Shown here: piece after piece, positions 1 through 5,733 of the stretch | Layout: each line of letters opens with the position of its first letter | Numbering within the stretch: position 1 is the stretch's first letter | NCBI GenBank assembly: GCA_965651135.1 | Contig: CBFGRJ010000184.1 | Location: forward strand, 1-13,502 | Direction: 5' to 3' | Length of the DNA: 13,502 nt | DNA from: JAICQQ01 sp965651135 | GTDB taxonomy: Bacteria; Myxococcota_A; Polyangia; Polyangiales; Polyangiaceae | Made by a program: the position numbers and the translations under genes | Notes under the pieces: generated by a model | Seen by the model: only the letters and a program-made list of their open reading frames with translations | Databases searched by the model: none | Told to the model about the DNA's origin: nothing

Positions 1-1312
1 GTTGGTCTGTCGCTTGACCCTGCGCGTCTTCTTTCGTCAGGTGCAGATCGTGGGGCTCGAGCGCGTGCCCGCAGGCGGCAATCTGATGTTCGCCATCAAC
101 CACCCCAACGGGTTGATCGATCCGCTCTTCATTCTCTGCTACTCAGATCGGCCGGTTTCGTTTCTGGCGAAAGCTCCGCTGTTCCGCATGCCTGTGGTGG
201 GGTACTTCGTGAAGGCCTTTCGCTGCCTTCCGGTGTATCGCAGGCAGGACAATTTCGATCCCGCACAGAACCGAGTCATGATGCAACAGGCGGCTCGGTT
301 GTTGGCGGAGGGGTGCGCCTTGGCGCTGTTCCCCGAAGGGACGTCGCACAGCGACCCTCGCATGAAACCGTTCAGGAGTGGAGCCGCGCGCATTGCACTG
401 TCTGCAGCGCAGCTGTCCGGTGCCCCGGTAGACCTGGTACCCGTGGGACTCTATTACACGAAAAAGCAGGTGTTCCGCAGCAGCGCGCTGATGCTGTTCG
501 GAGATCCGATCCGCGTTCTGGGTCAGAGCCTCGACGTGCAGGGGGAGCCGCCCAGCGAATCGGTGCGCGAGCTCACAAACGAGCTCGCGCGACGCATTGG
601 TGCTCTGACTCTGCAGGCCGAAACTACCGAGGCCGTCGATTTGGCGAAGCTCGTGGAGCGCATCATCGCCGCGGCCGAGCGTGATGCCGGATCGGCGATT
701 AGCATGAGCATGGCTGACAGGCTGGCGCTCAGGCAGCGTCTGCTCGCAGGGCAAAGCTCGCTCGAGGGGCAGCGCGAGGTCGAGCTTTTAGTTGAGCGTG
801 TTCGAGGCTTCGAAGCCAGAATGCGTGCGCTCGGCTTGCGCATCGATCAGCCTTTCCATCGGAGTGGACGGGGTGCCATCCGCTCCCTGTTCGGCAGGGT
901 CGTGCAGCTCGTCGCGCTGCTCGTGCCGGGGGGCATCGGCTTAGTGGGTCATTACCCCACCTATCGCCTGGTGGGTTACATCGCGTTTCGCTACGCATGC
1001 AAAGAGTTGGATGTGCTGGCGACGGTCAAGGTGGTCGCAGGTCTTCTGCTATTTCCCGCGACCTGGGCGCTGGCGGCTGCGTGGGTAGGCTGGCAGACCC
1101 AGGCCTGGATTGGCCTTTCGACACTCGTGCTGCTGCCGCTGTGCGGTTGGTGCGCCCTCCGGTTCGTGGAGCTCATGGCTGCGCTCGCCGTAGGGGGAAG
1201 AGCGCTCTGGCTACAGTGGGTCAGGCCCAGGCTGGTCGACGACATCGTGACGGAGCGCCGCGCGATACGAGACGAAGTCCGGCGGCTCGCGGAGCTGCTC
1301 GCGCACGCCTAG
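1..1312 (+). CDS. PlsC-type 1-acylglycerol-3-phosphate acyltransferase family protein, 5' end cut by window edge
   Basis: Membrane acyltransferase of the PlsC/LPLAT superfamily, which moves acyl groups onto glycerol-phosphate or lysophospholipid acceptors in phospholipid synthesis. Visible motifs (residues counted from the TTG at base 2): NHPNGLIDP at 33-41, an H-x5-D form of the catalytic His/Asp motif; LPVYRRQDN at 76-84, fitting block II; FPEGTSH at 110-116, the acceptor-binding block III; and VPVGLYY at 146-152, block IV. After the roughly 200-residue catalytic part comes a helical stretch, then hydrophobic segments near 298-316, 341-361 and 367-395, and a charged tail. These extra C-terminal membrane segments resemble the long bacterial and fungal glycerol-3-phosphate acyltransferase-like forms rather than classic 240-residue PlsC. 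Reading is open to the left edge and family members usually carry a few more N-terminal residues, so the gene probably starts outside the window. Substrate is not predictable. No gene follows on the same strand. Confidence 0.9.
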   Translation, partial: LVCRLTLRVFFRQVQIVGLERVPAGGNLMFAINHPNGLIDPLFILCYSDRPVSFLAKAPLFRMPVVGYFVKAFRCLPVYRRQDNFDPAQNRVMMQQAARLLAEGCALALFPEGTSHSDPRMKPFRSGAARIALSAAQLSGAPVDLVPVGLYYTKKQVFRSSALMLFGDPIRVLGQSLDVQGEPPSESVRELTNELARRIGALTLQAETTEAVDLAKLVERIIAAAERDAGSAISMSMADRLALRQRLLAGQSSLEGQREVELLVERVRGFEARMRALGLRIDQPFHRSGRGAIRSLFGRVVQLVALLVPGGIGLVGHYPTYRLVGYIAFRYACKELDVLATVKVVAGLLLFPATWALAAAWVGWQTQAWIGLSTLVLLPLCGWCALRFVELMAALAVGGRALWLQWVRPRLVDDIVTERRAIRDEVRRLAELLAHA

Positions 1313-1330
1313 GCTGGAGCGCAGGGTCAC

Positions 1331-1374
1331 AAAAAACTTCCGCGGCTGCATGACTGAGCCTGCAGCCGCGGAAG
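1331..1374 (-). terminator. Rho-independent terminator of the leftward Nudix operon
   Basis: A perfect 14-bp inverted repeat (1337-1350 and 1361-1374, arms CTTCCGCGGCTGCA / TGCAGCCGCGGAAG) has a 10-nt loop. Read on the minus strand the stem is followed directly by six T residues (1336-1331), the classic intrinsic-terminator arrangement. On the plus strand the bases after the stem are not a T-run, so it should work mainly against transcripts coming from the right. It lies about 200 nt beyond the stop codon of the Nudix gene at 1575. Confidence 0.85.
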
Positions 1375-1574
1375 AGGCTTTGACGATGTCGTGTGTCCCG
1401 CCGCATGCGCAGCGGAGATCCAAGCGAAGCTAAGTTCCTATCGGAGGTTCACTCCTCGGCCAGCAGCACGAGGCACAGCGCAGAGGGCAAGGCGTGTGCC
1501 ATCGAGTAGGCCGCACTCGTTGGGGTCGGCTCGGCTCGGGGTGTGCCAGAACGTGCCAAGTGCTGCCCTCTGGA
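1375..1574. other. Noncoding 200-bp stretch between terminator and Nudix stop codon
   Basis: No convincing gene on either strand. The frames that stay open here are continuations or shadows of the neighbouring Nudix gene. No tRNA-like cloverleaf was seen. It would form a long 3' untranslated region of the leftward transcript that ends at the 1331-1374 hairpin. Confidence 0.4.
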
Positions 1575-2129
1575 TCAGGACGGTATCAATCCGCGTGAAA
1601 TCGCGAGCAAGACTGCAGCCACGTGTACCGCGTGCGTGAGCTCGCCGCGTTCGATCAGGTGCAGCGCGCTCGAAGCAGGCACGGCTTCGACAGACAAGTC
1701 CTCGGCATCGTCGAGACTCTGCGCGTGCGTAAGGACAGCGCCCGTGGCGAGAAAACAATGCGCCAGGTGGGTGTGACGCGCGGGTTCCGGTGTCAGCGTT
1801 GCCAGGAGAGTCCAGTTTGGGGCCGTATATCCAGTCTCTTCGAAGAGCTCGCGCTGTGCGCCTGCGAGCGGAGTCTCTCCGTCCTCGATGACGCCGGCCG
1901 GAAGCTCGAGCGTGATACCCGCCGCCCCATGGCGGTACTGGCGAGTCAAGACGAGCTCGCCCCGTTCGGAGACGCAGCAGATGCACGCCCAGCTCGGCAC
2001 TTCGAGGACATGAAACTCCTCGATGGTCACGCCGCGCCCGGTGACGACGCGATCTTGCCTGACATTGAGCCAGCGTTTGTTCAGAAGGTACTTGCTGTCG
2101 AGGACTTGCCAGGGGCGCAGGCGCTGCAT
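1575..2129 (-). CDS. Nudix hydrolase, ADP-ribose pyrophosphatase-like
   Basis: A 184-aa Nudix hydrolase of the NudF/ADP-ribose pyrophosphatase group, cytosolic, expected to split nucleoside diphosphate derivatives such as ADP-ribose with Mg2+. The complete Nudix box spans residues 79-101 (Gly79, Glu85, Arg93-Glu94, Glu97-Glu98, Gly100), and the ELPAG lead-in at 75-79 is typical of the ADP-ribose subgroup. A short N-terminal beta region (1-45) fits that family's dimerisation part. The frame is open up to 2411, but the upstream part overlaps the zinc-ribbon gene. The ATG at 2129 has AAAGG about 9 nt upstream and gives the family's normal length. It lies 55 bp downstream of the zinc-ribbon gene, probably in one operon ended by the hairpin at 1331-1374. 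Exact substrate is inferred only from subgroup resemblance. Confidence 0.9.
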   Translation of the reverse strand: MQRLRPWQVLDSKYLLNKRWLNVRQDRVVTGRGVTIEEFHVLEVPSWACICCVSERGELVLTRQYRHGAAGITLELPAGVIEDGETPLAGAQRELFEETGYTAPNWTLLATLTPEPARHTHLAHCFLATGAVLTHAQSLDDAEDLSVEAVPASSALHLIERGELTHAVHVAAVLLAISRGLIPS

Positions 2130-2184
2130 GGGACCGAGCCTTTCACGTGGCGTCGCTCGAGTAAATTGCCGGATCGAAAGCTCG

Positions 2185-2904
2185 TCAGCCGCTGAGTAAC
2201 TCCAAGAGCCCCAGGCCCACACTGGCCAACGCCTCGAAGACACCCAGATCGGACTCGTTGGTCGTCCGCGGGGGTGCGCCCTTCGAGAACGAAGCCCTTG
2301 CGAGCGCGGCTTCACGCTTGGCCCTGGCTGCTTCGGCCTGCTGTCGTTGTCTCGCCCGCGCCAGACCGCCGTCTTCCACGAATTTGAGCACTTGCGGCAA
2401 CTCACCGGCATCGAACCAGAGCCCGTGGTTGGTGCACACGTCGACGATGATGCCGCTCGACCCCCCGAAATTCTTGCGGTTCATCATGATGCTGCAAGCA
2501 GGGCATTTGAGGTACACCACGGGCTGCTCCAGCGGGTTGAGCTTTCTCGGCTTGCGAGGGAGCAGCGCCCCAGCCACCTCGCGGCGCTCGAGCAGTTCTC
2601 GAAGCAACGCGTGCTCCACGAATTGACCGCCGCAGCGGTTGCAGTCGAATAGGCTACCCGCCGGAGCCCGATAGCGAGAGAGCTCGACCGGACAGCTAGG
2701 ACACCTGTACTTGCTGTGCCCGTAGATCGGTTCGAGGCCCAGAGCATAGCCACACCCGGAGCAATGCAGCGCTTCGGGCACGTTCATATGGTGACAGTCG
2801 GCGCAACGAACCGTCGCGATCGGCTGCTTGCAATAGCTGCAATGGCGGGCCCGCTCTTCGTTGGGCCCGCCGCAGTTCGAGCAATGATAGCTCCGCGCCA
2901 CCAT
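2185..2904 (-). CDS. Multi-zinc-ribbon protein with C-terminal TFIIB-type zinc finger
   Basis: A 239-aa protein built from four predicted zinc sites. Two N-terminal double-zinc-ribbon units use C8/C11 with C22/C25 and C34/C37 with C48/C51. A third uses C68/C71 with C88/C91. The fourth uses C134/C137 with C157/H160 followed by GLWFDAGEL, the hallmark of the bacterial zf-TFIIB-like family. An Ala/Arg-rich, probably coiled-coil stretch (about 180-205) and a short hydrophobic C-terminus (222-239) follow. There is no signal peptide or clear membrane span, although the last 18 residues could be an amphipathic or tail-anchoring helix. The function of this family is unknown; zinc ribbons commonly serve protein or nucleic-acid contacts. 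It sits 30 bp downstream of the 304-aa gene and 55 bp upstream of the Nudix gene, so the three are probably co-transcribed. The ATG has no strong ribosome-binding site, in keeping with being inside an operon. Confidence 0.85.
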   Translation of the reverse strand: MVARSYHCSNCGGPNEERARHCSYCKQPIATVRCADCHHMNVPEALHCSGCGYALGLEPIYGHSKYRCPSCPVELSRYRAPAGSLFDCNRCGGQFVEHALLRELLERREVAGALLPRKPRKLNPLEQPVVYLKCPACSIMMNRKNFGGSSGIIVDVCTNHGLWFDAGELPQVLKFVEDGGLARARQRQQAEAARAKREAALARASFSKGAPPRTTNESDLGVFEALASVGLGLLELLSG

Positions 2905-2934
2905 TAGCGTCGCACCGAGTCGAACGGAGCTGTG

Positions 2935-3849
2935 CTACGACGCCTGAATGATACCGTCGTCGTCGAAGTCGGCGTCGGTGAGGTCATCTTCATCGAGCGG
3001 TTCGGCGAGCTCCTCGACCAGCTCGTTCGCTTCCGCATCCATTCGTTCGCTGGGCGGCGCGTCCGTCCAGCGGTCGCTCTCTTCGTGGCTGCCGTTGGAC
3101 GACGAGATGCCATTGCCTTCAGGCGCCGGCGCCGGCGCCTCGATGTAGCCGTGCCGCTCGGCGATCTTGCCCTGAATCACCGTGTCCCAGATGTGTGAGA
3201 GGGGCACGTATTCGACCAGCACCTCGGGCGGCATGGCGGCGAGCAAGTTGAACTCGGTGAATGCGTTGCCCGTTTTTCCTTGCTTGAGCGCCTGTTCGAT
3301 GATTTTGCCCAGTGCCTCTTTGCTCAGGCGCAGCGCCAGCTCGGCAACGCTGATCCCCTCGACCACGTCTTCGTGCGTGATCAGCTGATCTTCCAGCGCT
3401 TGGTTCAGCATGAACGCGACGTGCTGTTGCGCCACTTTGGCGTCTTTGCCCTTGGCGTCCCGCTTCCAGAACTCCCCTTCGGTGATGAAGCGCCAGAGCT
3501 TGGCGTCATCTAAGTAGGTGACTCGATCGTCGGGGTCGAACAGCTCGACGACCATGGCCGCTTCCGTTTCACGTTCGGCCAGCGAAATCGCGAGATCATC
3601 GGCCGCTGATTGCCACGACTTCTTCAACGCCACCTTGTGTTTGGTGCCGACCGTCGGAACCAAGATCTTGGCTCTCAATGAAGGTCGATCTTTCAGACCC
3701 TCCATGATCTCGCTCGGCGGGAAGTGTCGGACGAAATCTTCAGGTGAGCGGCGCCCGACTTGCAGCGCATGTTCGATGACGTGCGCCAAGAAACGCTCGC
3801 GCCCCGTCTTCAGCTCCGATTTTCTCTTTTGGTTGGATTCTGATTCCAT
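2935..3849 (-). CDS. Conserved-looking hypothetical protein with acidic C-terminal tail
   Basis: A 304-aa soluble protein that I cannot assign to a named family. Residues 1-15 are charged; about 16-240 looks mainly helical and well ordered, with phrases such as EDFVRHFPPSEIMEGL (37-52) and KLWRFITEGEFW. From about 240 the sequence turns into a Pro/Ala, Ser/Asn and then very Asp/Glu-rich tail that looks disordered and ends in IIQAS. There are no signal peptide, membrane spans or recognised catalytic motifs. The ATG at 3849 is preceded by GGGA about 8 nt upstream. It is the first gene of the inferred leftward operon with the zinc-ribbon and Nudix genes. Normal codon use for the window argues for a real gene. 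The acidic tail could be a protein-interaction or nucleic-acid-mimic segment, which is speculation. Confidence 0.8.
   Translation of the reverse strand: MESESNQKRKSELKTGRERFLAHVIEHALQVGRRSPEDFVRHFPPSEIMEGLKDRPSLRAKILVPTVGTKHKVALKKSWQSAADDLAISLAERETEAAMVVELFDPDDRVTYLDDAKLWRFITEGEFWKRDAKGKDAKVAQQHVAFMLNQALEDQLITHEDVVEGISVAELALRLSKEALGKIIEQALKQGKTGNAFTEFNLLAAMPPEVLVEYVPLSHIWDTVIQGKIAERHGYIEAPAPAPEGNGISSSNGSHEESDRWTDAPPSERMDAEANELVEELAEPLDEDDLTDADFDDDGIIQAS
3122..3139. repeat. Self-complementary 18-bp GGCGCC repeat inside coding sequence
   Basis: Three in-phase copies of GGCGCC make an 18-bp sequence identical to its own reverse complement. It encodes Ala-Pro repeats at the junction between the ordered part and the acidic tail of the 304-aa protein. 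It could form a hairpin or be a slippage hotspot, and is most simply a codon-biased Ala-Pro linker. Confidence 0.6.
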
Positions 3850-3864
3850 GATGTCGTTCCCGGT

Positions 3865-4014
3865 CTAGTTAGGGACGGTCAGCCACTTCAAAGTCTTAGC
3901 CACCCTCCGCGTCAGGTCATCGAATTTAGCACCTTTTTCCACGCGCGGGGCGCCGCGCGGCAACTTGACGAGTTTCTGGCTGACGCACGAGCGACCGCCC
4001 GCGAAGCTGTGCAC
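3865..4014 (-). CDS. Tentative small ORF, 49 residues, GTG start
   Basis: Possible short gene in the 218-bp gap between the 304-aa gene and the DUF423 gene. From a GTG at 4014 it encodes 49 mostly basic residues ending KTLKWLTVPN. The composition looks protein-like and third codon positions are mostly G/C. However, the GTG lacks a Shine-Dalgarno sequence, the frame runs open into the DUF423 gene as a shadow, and I recognise no family. It may equally be noncoding leader DNA of the downstream operon. A short 7-bp GC hairpin (3942-3959) lies inside it but lacks a T-run on either strand. Confidence 0.2.
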   Translation of the reverse strand: MHSFAGGRSCVSQKLVKLPRGAPRVEKGAKFDDLTRRVAKTLKWLTVPN

Positions 4015-4067
4015 TTGAGCAGCCGGTAGGCGTTTGTGATGAGTCGGTTGCGGTGTATGGTGCGGTG

Positions 4068-4454
4068 CTACTCCACCAAGCGATAGCCTGCGAAGGCTAC
4101 GGCCGCCCAGCCAATGATCCAGAGGGTGCCCCCCAGGGGAGTCACGGCACCCAGCCAGCGCGCCCCGGTCAGGGCCATGGCGTAAAGACTGCCTGAAAAC
4201 AACACGATACCGCCCTGGAAACACAAGCCGGCGAGGCGAGATGCACCAGCTTCTTTGCTCGCGAGGAACGCGGCGCAGCCGAGCGCGAGCGCGTGGGCCA
4301 AGTGGTAGTGAGAAGCCGTGTTCCACCACGAAACACGCTTGGCCACATCGTCCGCGGCCGCTACCCAGCGGGGCAGCGCATGAGCGCCGAAGGCGCCGAG
4401 GCCAACGGCGAGGACGCCGTTCAAGCCGGTGAGTATCCAGAACCAGCGCTGCAT
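4068..4454 (-). CDS. DUF423 family small membrane protein (YgdD/TMEM256-like)
   Basis: A 128-aa inner-membrane protein with four predicted transmembrane segments (about 5-27, 50-66, 76-96 and 103-125). It carries the family signature: GAFGAHAL at 20-27, a WxTASxYHLAHALAL-type stretch at 44-58, LFSGSLYAMALTG at 85-97 and TPLGGTLWIIGW at 105-116. Length and motif order match DUF423 proteins, whose biochemical role is unknown. The ATG at 4454 has only a weak ribosome-binding site. It begins 22 bp after the stop of the upstream gene (4477-5049), suggesting co-transcription. Confidence 0.92.
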   Translation of the reverse strand: MQRWFWILTGLNGVLAVGLGAFGAHALPRWVAAADDVAKRVSWWNTASHYHLAHALALGCAAFLASKEAGASRLAGLCFQGGIVLFSGSLYAMALTGARWLGAVTPLGGTLWIIGWAAVAFAGYRLVE

Positions 4455-4476
4455 GCTTTCACACTTATCGATCCGC

Positions 4477-5049
4477 TCAGGGTGGAGGTGGGGGAATGAC
4501 GGAGGCCATGATCACGTGATTGACCAGAACGTCGCCGTCCGGCTCGAGAGACGCGCGCTCGTACCCCGGCCAAGCGGCGCCTTGGTTGATCACGTTCACG
4601 CTTTCTAGCGGTAGGGGAAGCCCGCTGGGTACGGGCTCGTTTCCAGGCGGCTCTTCGCTGAGCAATAGCACGTTGAGCACATCGCGCAGGATGAGCTTTC
4701 CGAGCTCTTGCCCGCCGGGCAAGTGCACCTCGCCCACGAGCACCTTGAGCTGTGCCATGGAAAGGCCGAGCCGCTGCAAACATTCCGCCAGTCGCGGTCG
4801 TTCACCCGCCCCGGCGGTCGGCCGCAACGTCACGCGTTGGGTTTGCAGGTCGATGTAGAGTATCTGCTGACCGTCCGGCGAGAGGAACGCGCACAGGCCG
4901 GCGTTGGCACGAAACGTGTTCGAGTGCTCGAGCGGAGACCACACCACATGGACCTTCATCGGAGCGTGAGGCTTTCGCTGGCCGGCCCGCGCGTCAATGG
5001 CCTTTGTGTCCGTTTTCGCTGTGCTTGCGTCCCTGTAGTGAGGCTGCAT
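4477..5049 (-). CDS. Hypothetical protein resembling a catalytically degenerate GIY-YIG domain
   Basis: A 190-aa protein without signal peptide or membrane spans. Residues 50-70 (AGLCAFLSPDGQQILYIDLQ) follow the pattern of the GIY-YIG fold: a G-x-Y strand, a turn, then an LYIG strand. Here the first Tyr is Cys53 and the YIG Gly is Asp67. Further on, LVGEVHL (104-110), LRDVLNVLLL (121-130), PPGN (134-137) and a terminal VNVINQG block (151-157) parallel the later part of some GIY-YIG proteins, where DVE supplies the catalytic Glu; here it is Leu125. If the comparison holds, the fold is kept but nuclease activity is lost. The ATG at 5049 is preferred because AAAAGGA lies about 8 nt upstream; the internal Met31 (4959) has no ribosome-binding site. 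It is probably co-transcribed with the DUF423 gene 22 bp downstream. The family assignment is from memory of motif order and remains unconfirmed. Confidence 0.75.
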   Translation of the reverse strand: MQPHYRDASTAKTDTKAIDARAGQRKPHAPMKVHVVWSPLEHSNTFRANAGLCAFLSPDGQQILYIDLQTQRVTLRPTAGAGERPRLAECLQRLGLSMAQLKVLVGEVHLPGGQELGKLILRDVLNVLLLSEEPPGNEPVPSGLPLPLESVNVINQGAAWPGYERASLEPDGDVLVNHVIMASVIPPPPP

Positions 5050-5059
5050 TGCAAGAATC
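5050..5059 (-). promoter_or_regulatory. Strong Shine-Dalgarno deciding the start at 5049
   Basis: On the minus strand AAAAAGGA is followed by about 8 nt and then ATG. This is one of the best ribosome-binding sites in the window and selects the upstream ATG over the internal one at 4959. Confidence 0.6.
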
Positions 5060-5151
5060 CTTTTTGACAGCGCCTTGTTAGCGATGCGGTGTTGGGCCAG
5101 CGGCGCGTTCGTTCATGAAGGCTTGCACATTCCGCGTGGGCTGGATTGACC

Positions 5152-5679
5152 TCAGCGCACCGACCGCGGATCGATCAGGGTGGTACTCGAGGTCAGCTCG
5201 ACCAGCTCGTGATCGAGCATGCGCTCTCGATCGAACAGGAACCGACCAGAAAACCAGCTGCCGCTCAGCAAGAGCGGCACCCACAGAGCATCGTCCGCCC
5301 ACATTTCCGCGTAGGGGATTTGGCCGAGCTCGGTCCAGCGCGGGCGAGCCTCGGAGGTCTCGCGAGGTTCGCCCAGGTAGCCCGTGGCTCGAAACACGTG
5401 CACGAAGATGGAGTACCCGTCCAAAAACTGAAAGCTCAGCTCCCCGTGCTTCGTGAGCTCGGTGGGTGTCACGCAGAGTTCCTCCTGCACCTCGCGGATC
5501 GCTCCTTGCTCCGGCGTCTCGCCGGGTTCGAGTCGGCCACCGGGAGCGTTGACCTTGCCGGCGCCCAAGCCCCGCTTCTTGTGCATCAAGAGCACCTGAC
5601 CCTCGGCGACAACGAAGACCAGCGTTGCCTCGTCGGTGGCTTTCCATGCGTTCCAGTCGATGTCCCTCAGCGCCCGCAT
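5152..5679 (-). CDS. MutT/MTH1-like Nudix hydrolase (oxidised-nucleotide sanitising)
   Basis: A 175-aa Nudix hydrolase closely patterned on eukaryotic MTH1/NUDT1, which hydrolyses oxidised purine dNTPs to monophosphates and so prevents mutation. Visible marks: HKKRGLGAGKVNAPGG (33-48), the Nudix box at 48-70 (Gly48, Glu54, Arg62-Glu63, Glu66-Glu67), MWADDALW at 126-133, which matches MTH1's WxxD nucleotide-binding segment, and FSGRFLFD at 143-150. One oddity is that the Nudix-box glycine near the end (EExG) is Cys69. No signal peptide, so cytosolic. A C-terminal extension of about 25 residues follows the MTH1-like part. The gene starts 54 bp after the cytochrome gene and could be expressed by read-through from it. 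The ATG at 5679 has no strong ribosome-binding site. Confidence 0.9.
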   Translation of the reverse strand: MRALRDIDWNAWKATDEATLVFVVAEGQVLLMHKKRGLGAGKVNAPGGRLEPGETPEQGAIREVQEELCVTPTELTKHGELSFQFLDGYSIFVHVFRATGYLGEPRETSEARPRWTELGQIPYAEMWADDALWVPLLLSGSWFSGRFLFDRERMLDHELVELTSSTTLIDPRSVR

Positions 5680-5733
5680 GCGTCGAACGCCGTCATATCA
5701 ACCCCCGTTGGCGCGAGCAAACCCCCAGTTGGG

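Noticed and set aside
143..754. Open frame antisense to the acyltransferase gene
   Set aside because: No motif or ribosome-binding site, and the opposite strand carries all diagnostic acyltransferase blocks.
1449..1574. Open frame continuing in phase after the Nudix stop codon, ending in a hydrophobic 17-residue stretch
   Set aside because: Forty-odd open codons are expected by chance at this GC content, there is no ribosome-binding site before its ATG at 1502, and Nudix proteins normally end where the stop lies.
2130..2411. Upstream extension of the Nudix reading frame over the zinc-ribbon gene
   Set aside because: The added 94 residues have no Nudix-family match in composition and overlap a well-supported gene; ATG 2129 has a ribosome-binding site.
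3942..3959. 7-bp GC hairpin considered as a terminator
   Set aside because: No T-run follows on either strand; it is better explained by local GC richness.
5060..5090. Integron attC-like appearance (GCTAACAAGGCGC on the minus strand)
   Set aside because: The bases do not fit the RYYYAAC/GTTRRRY core pair, no matching second half-site is nearby, and there is no integrase or cassette array.
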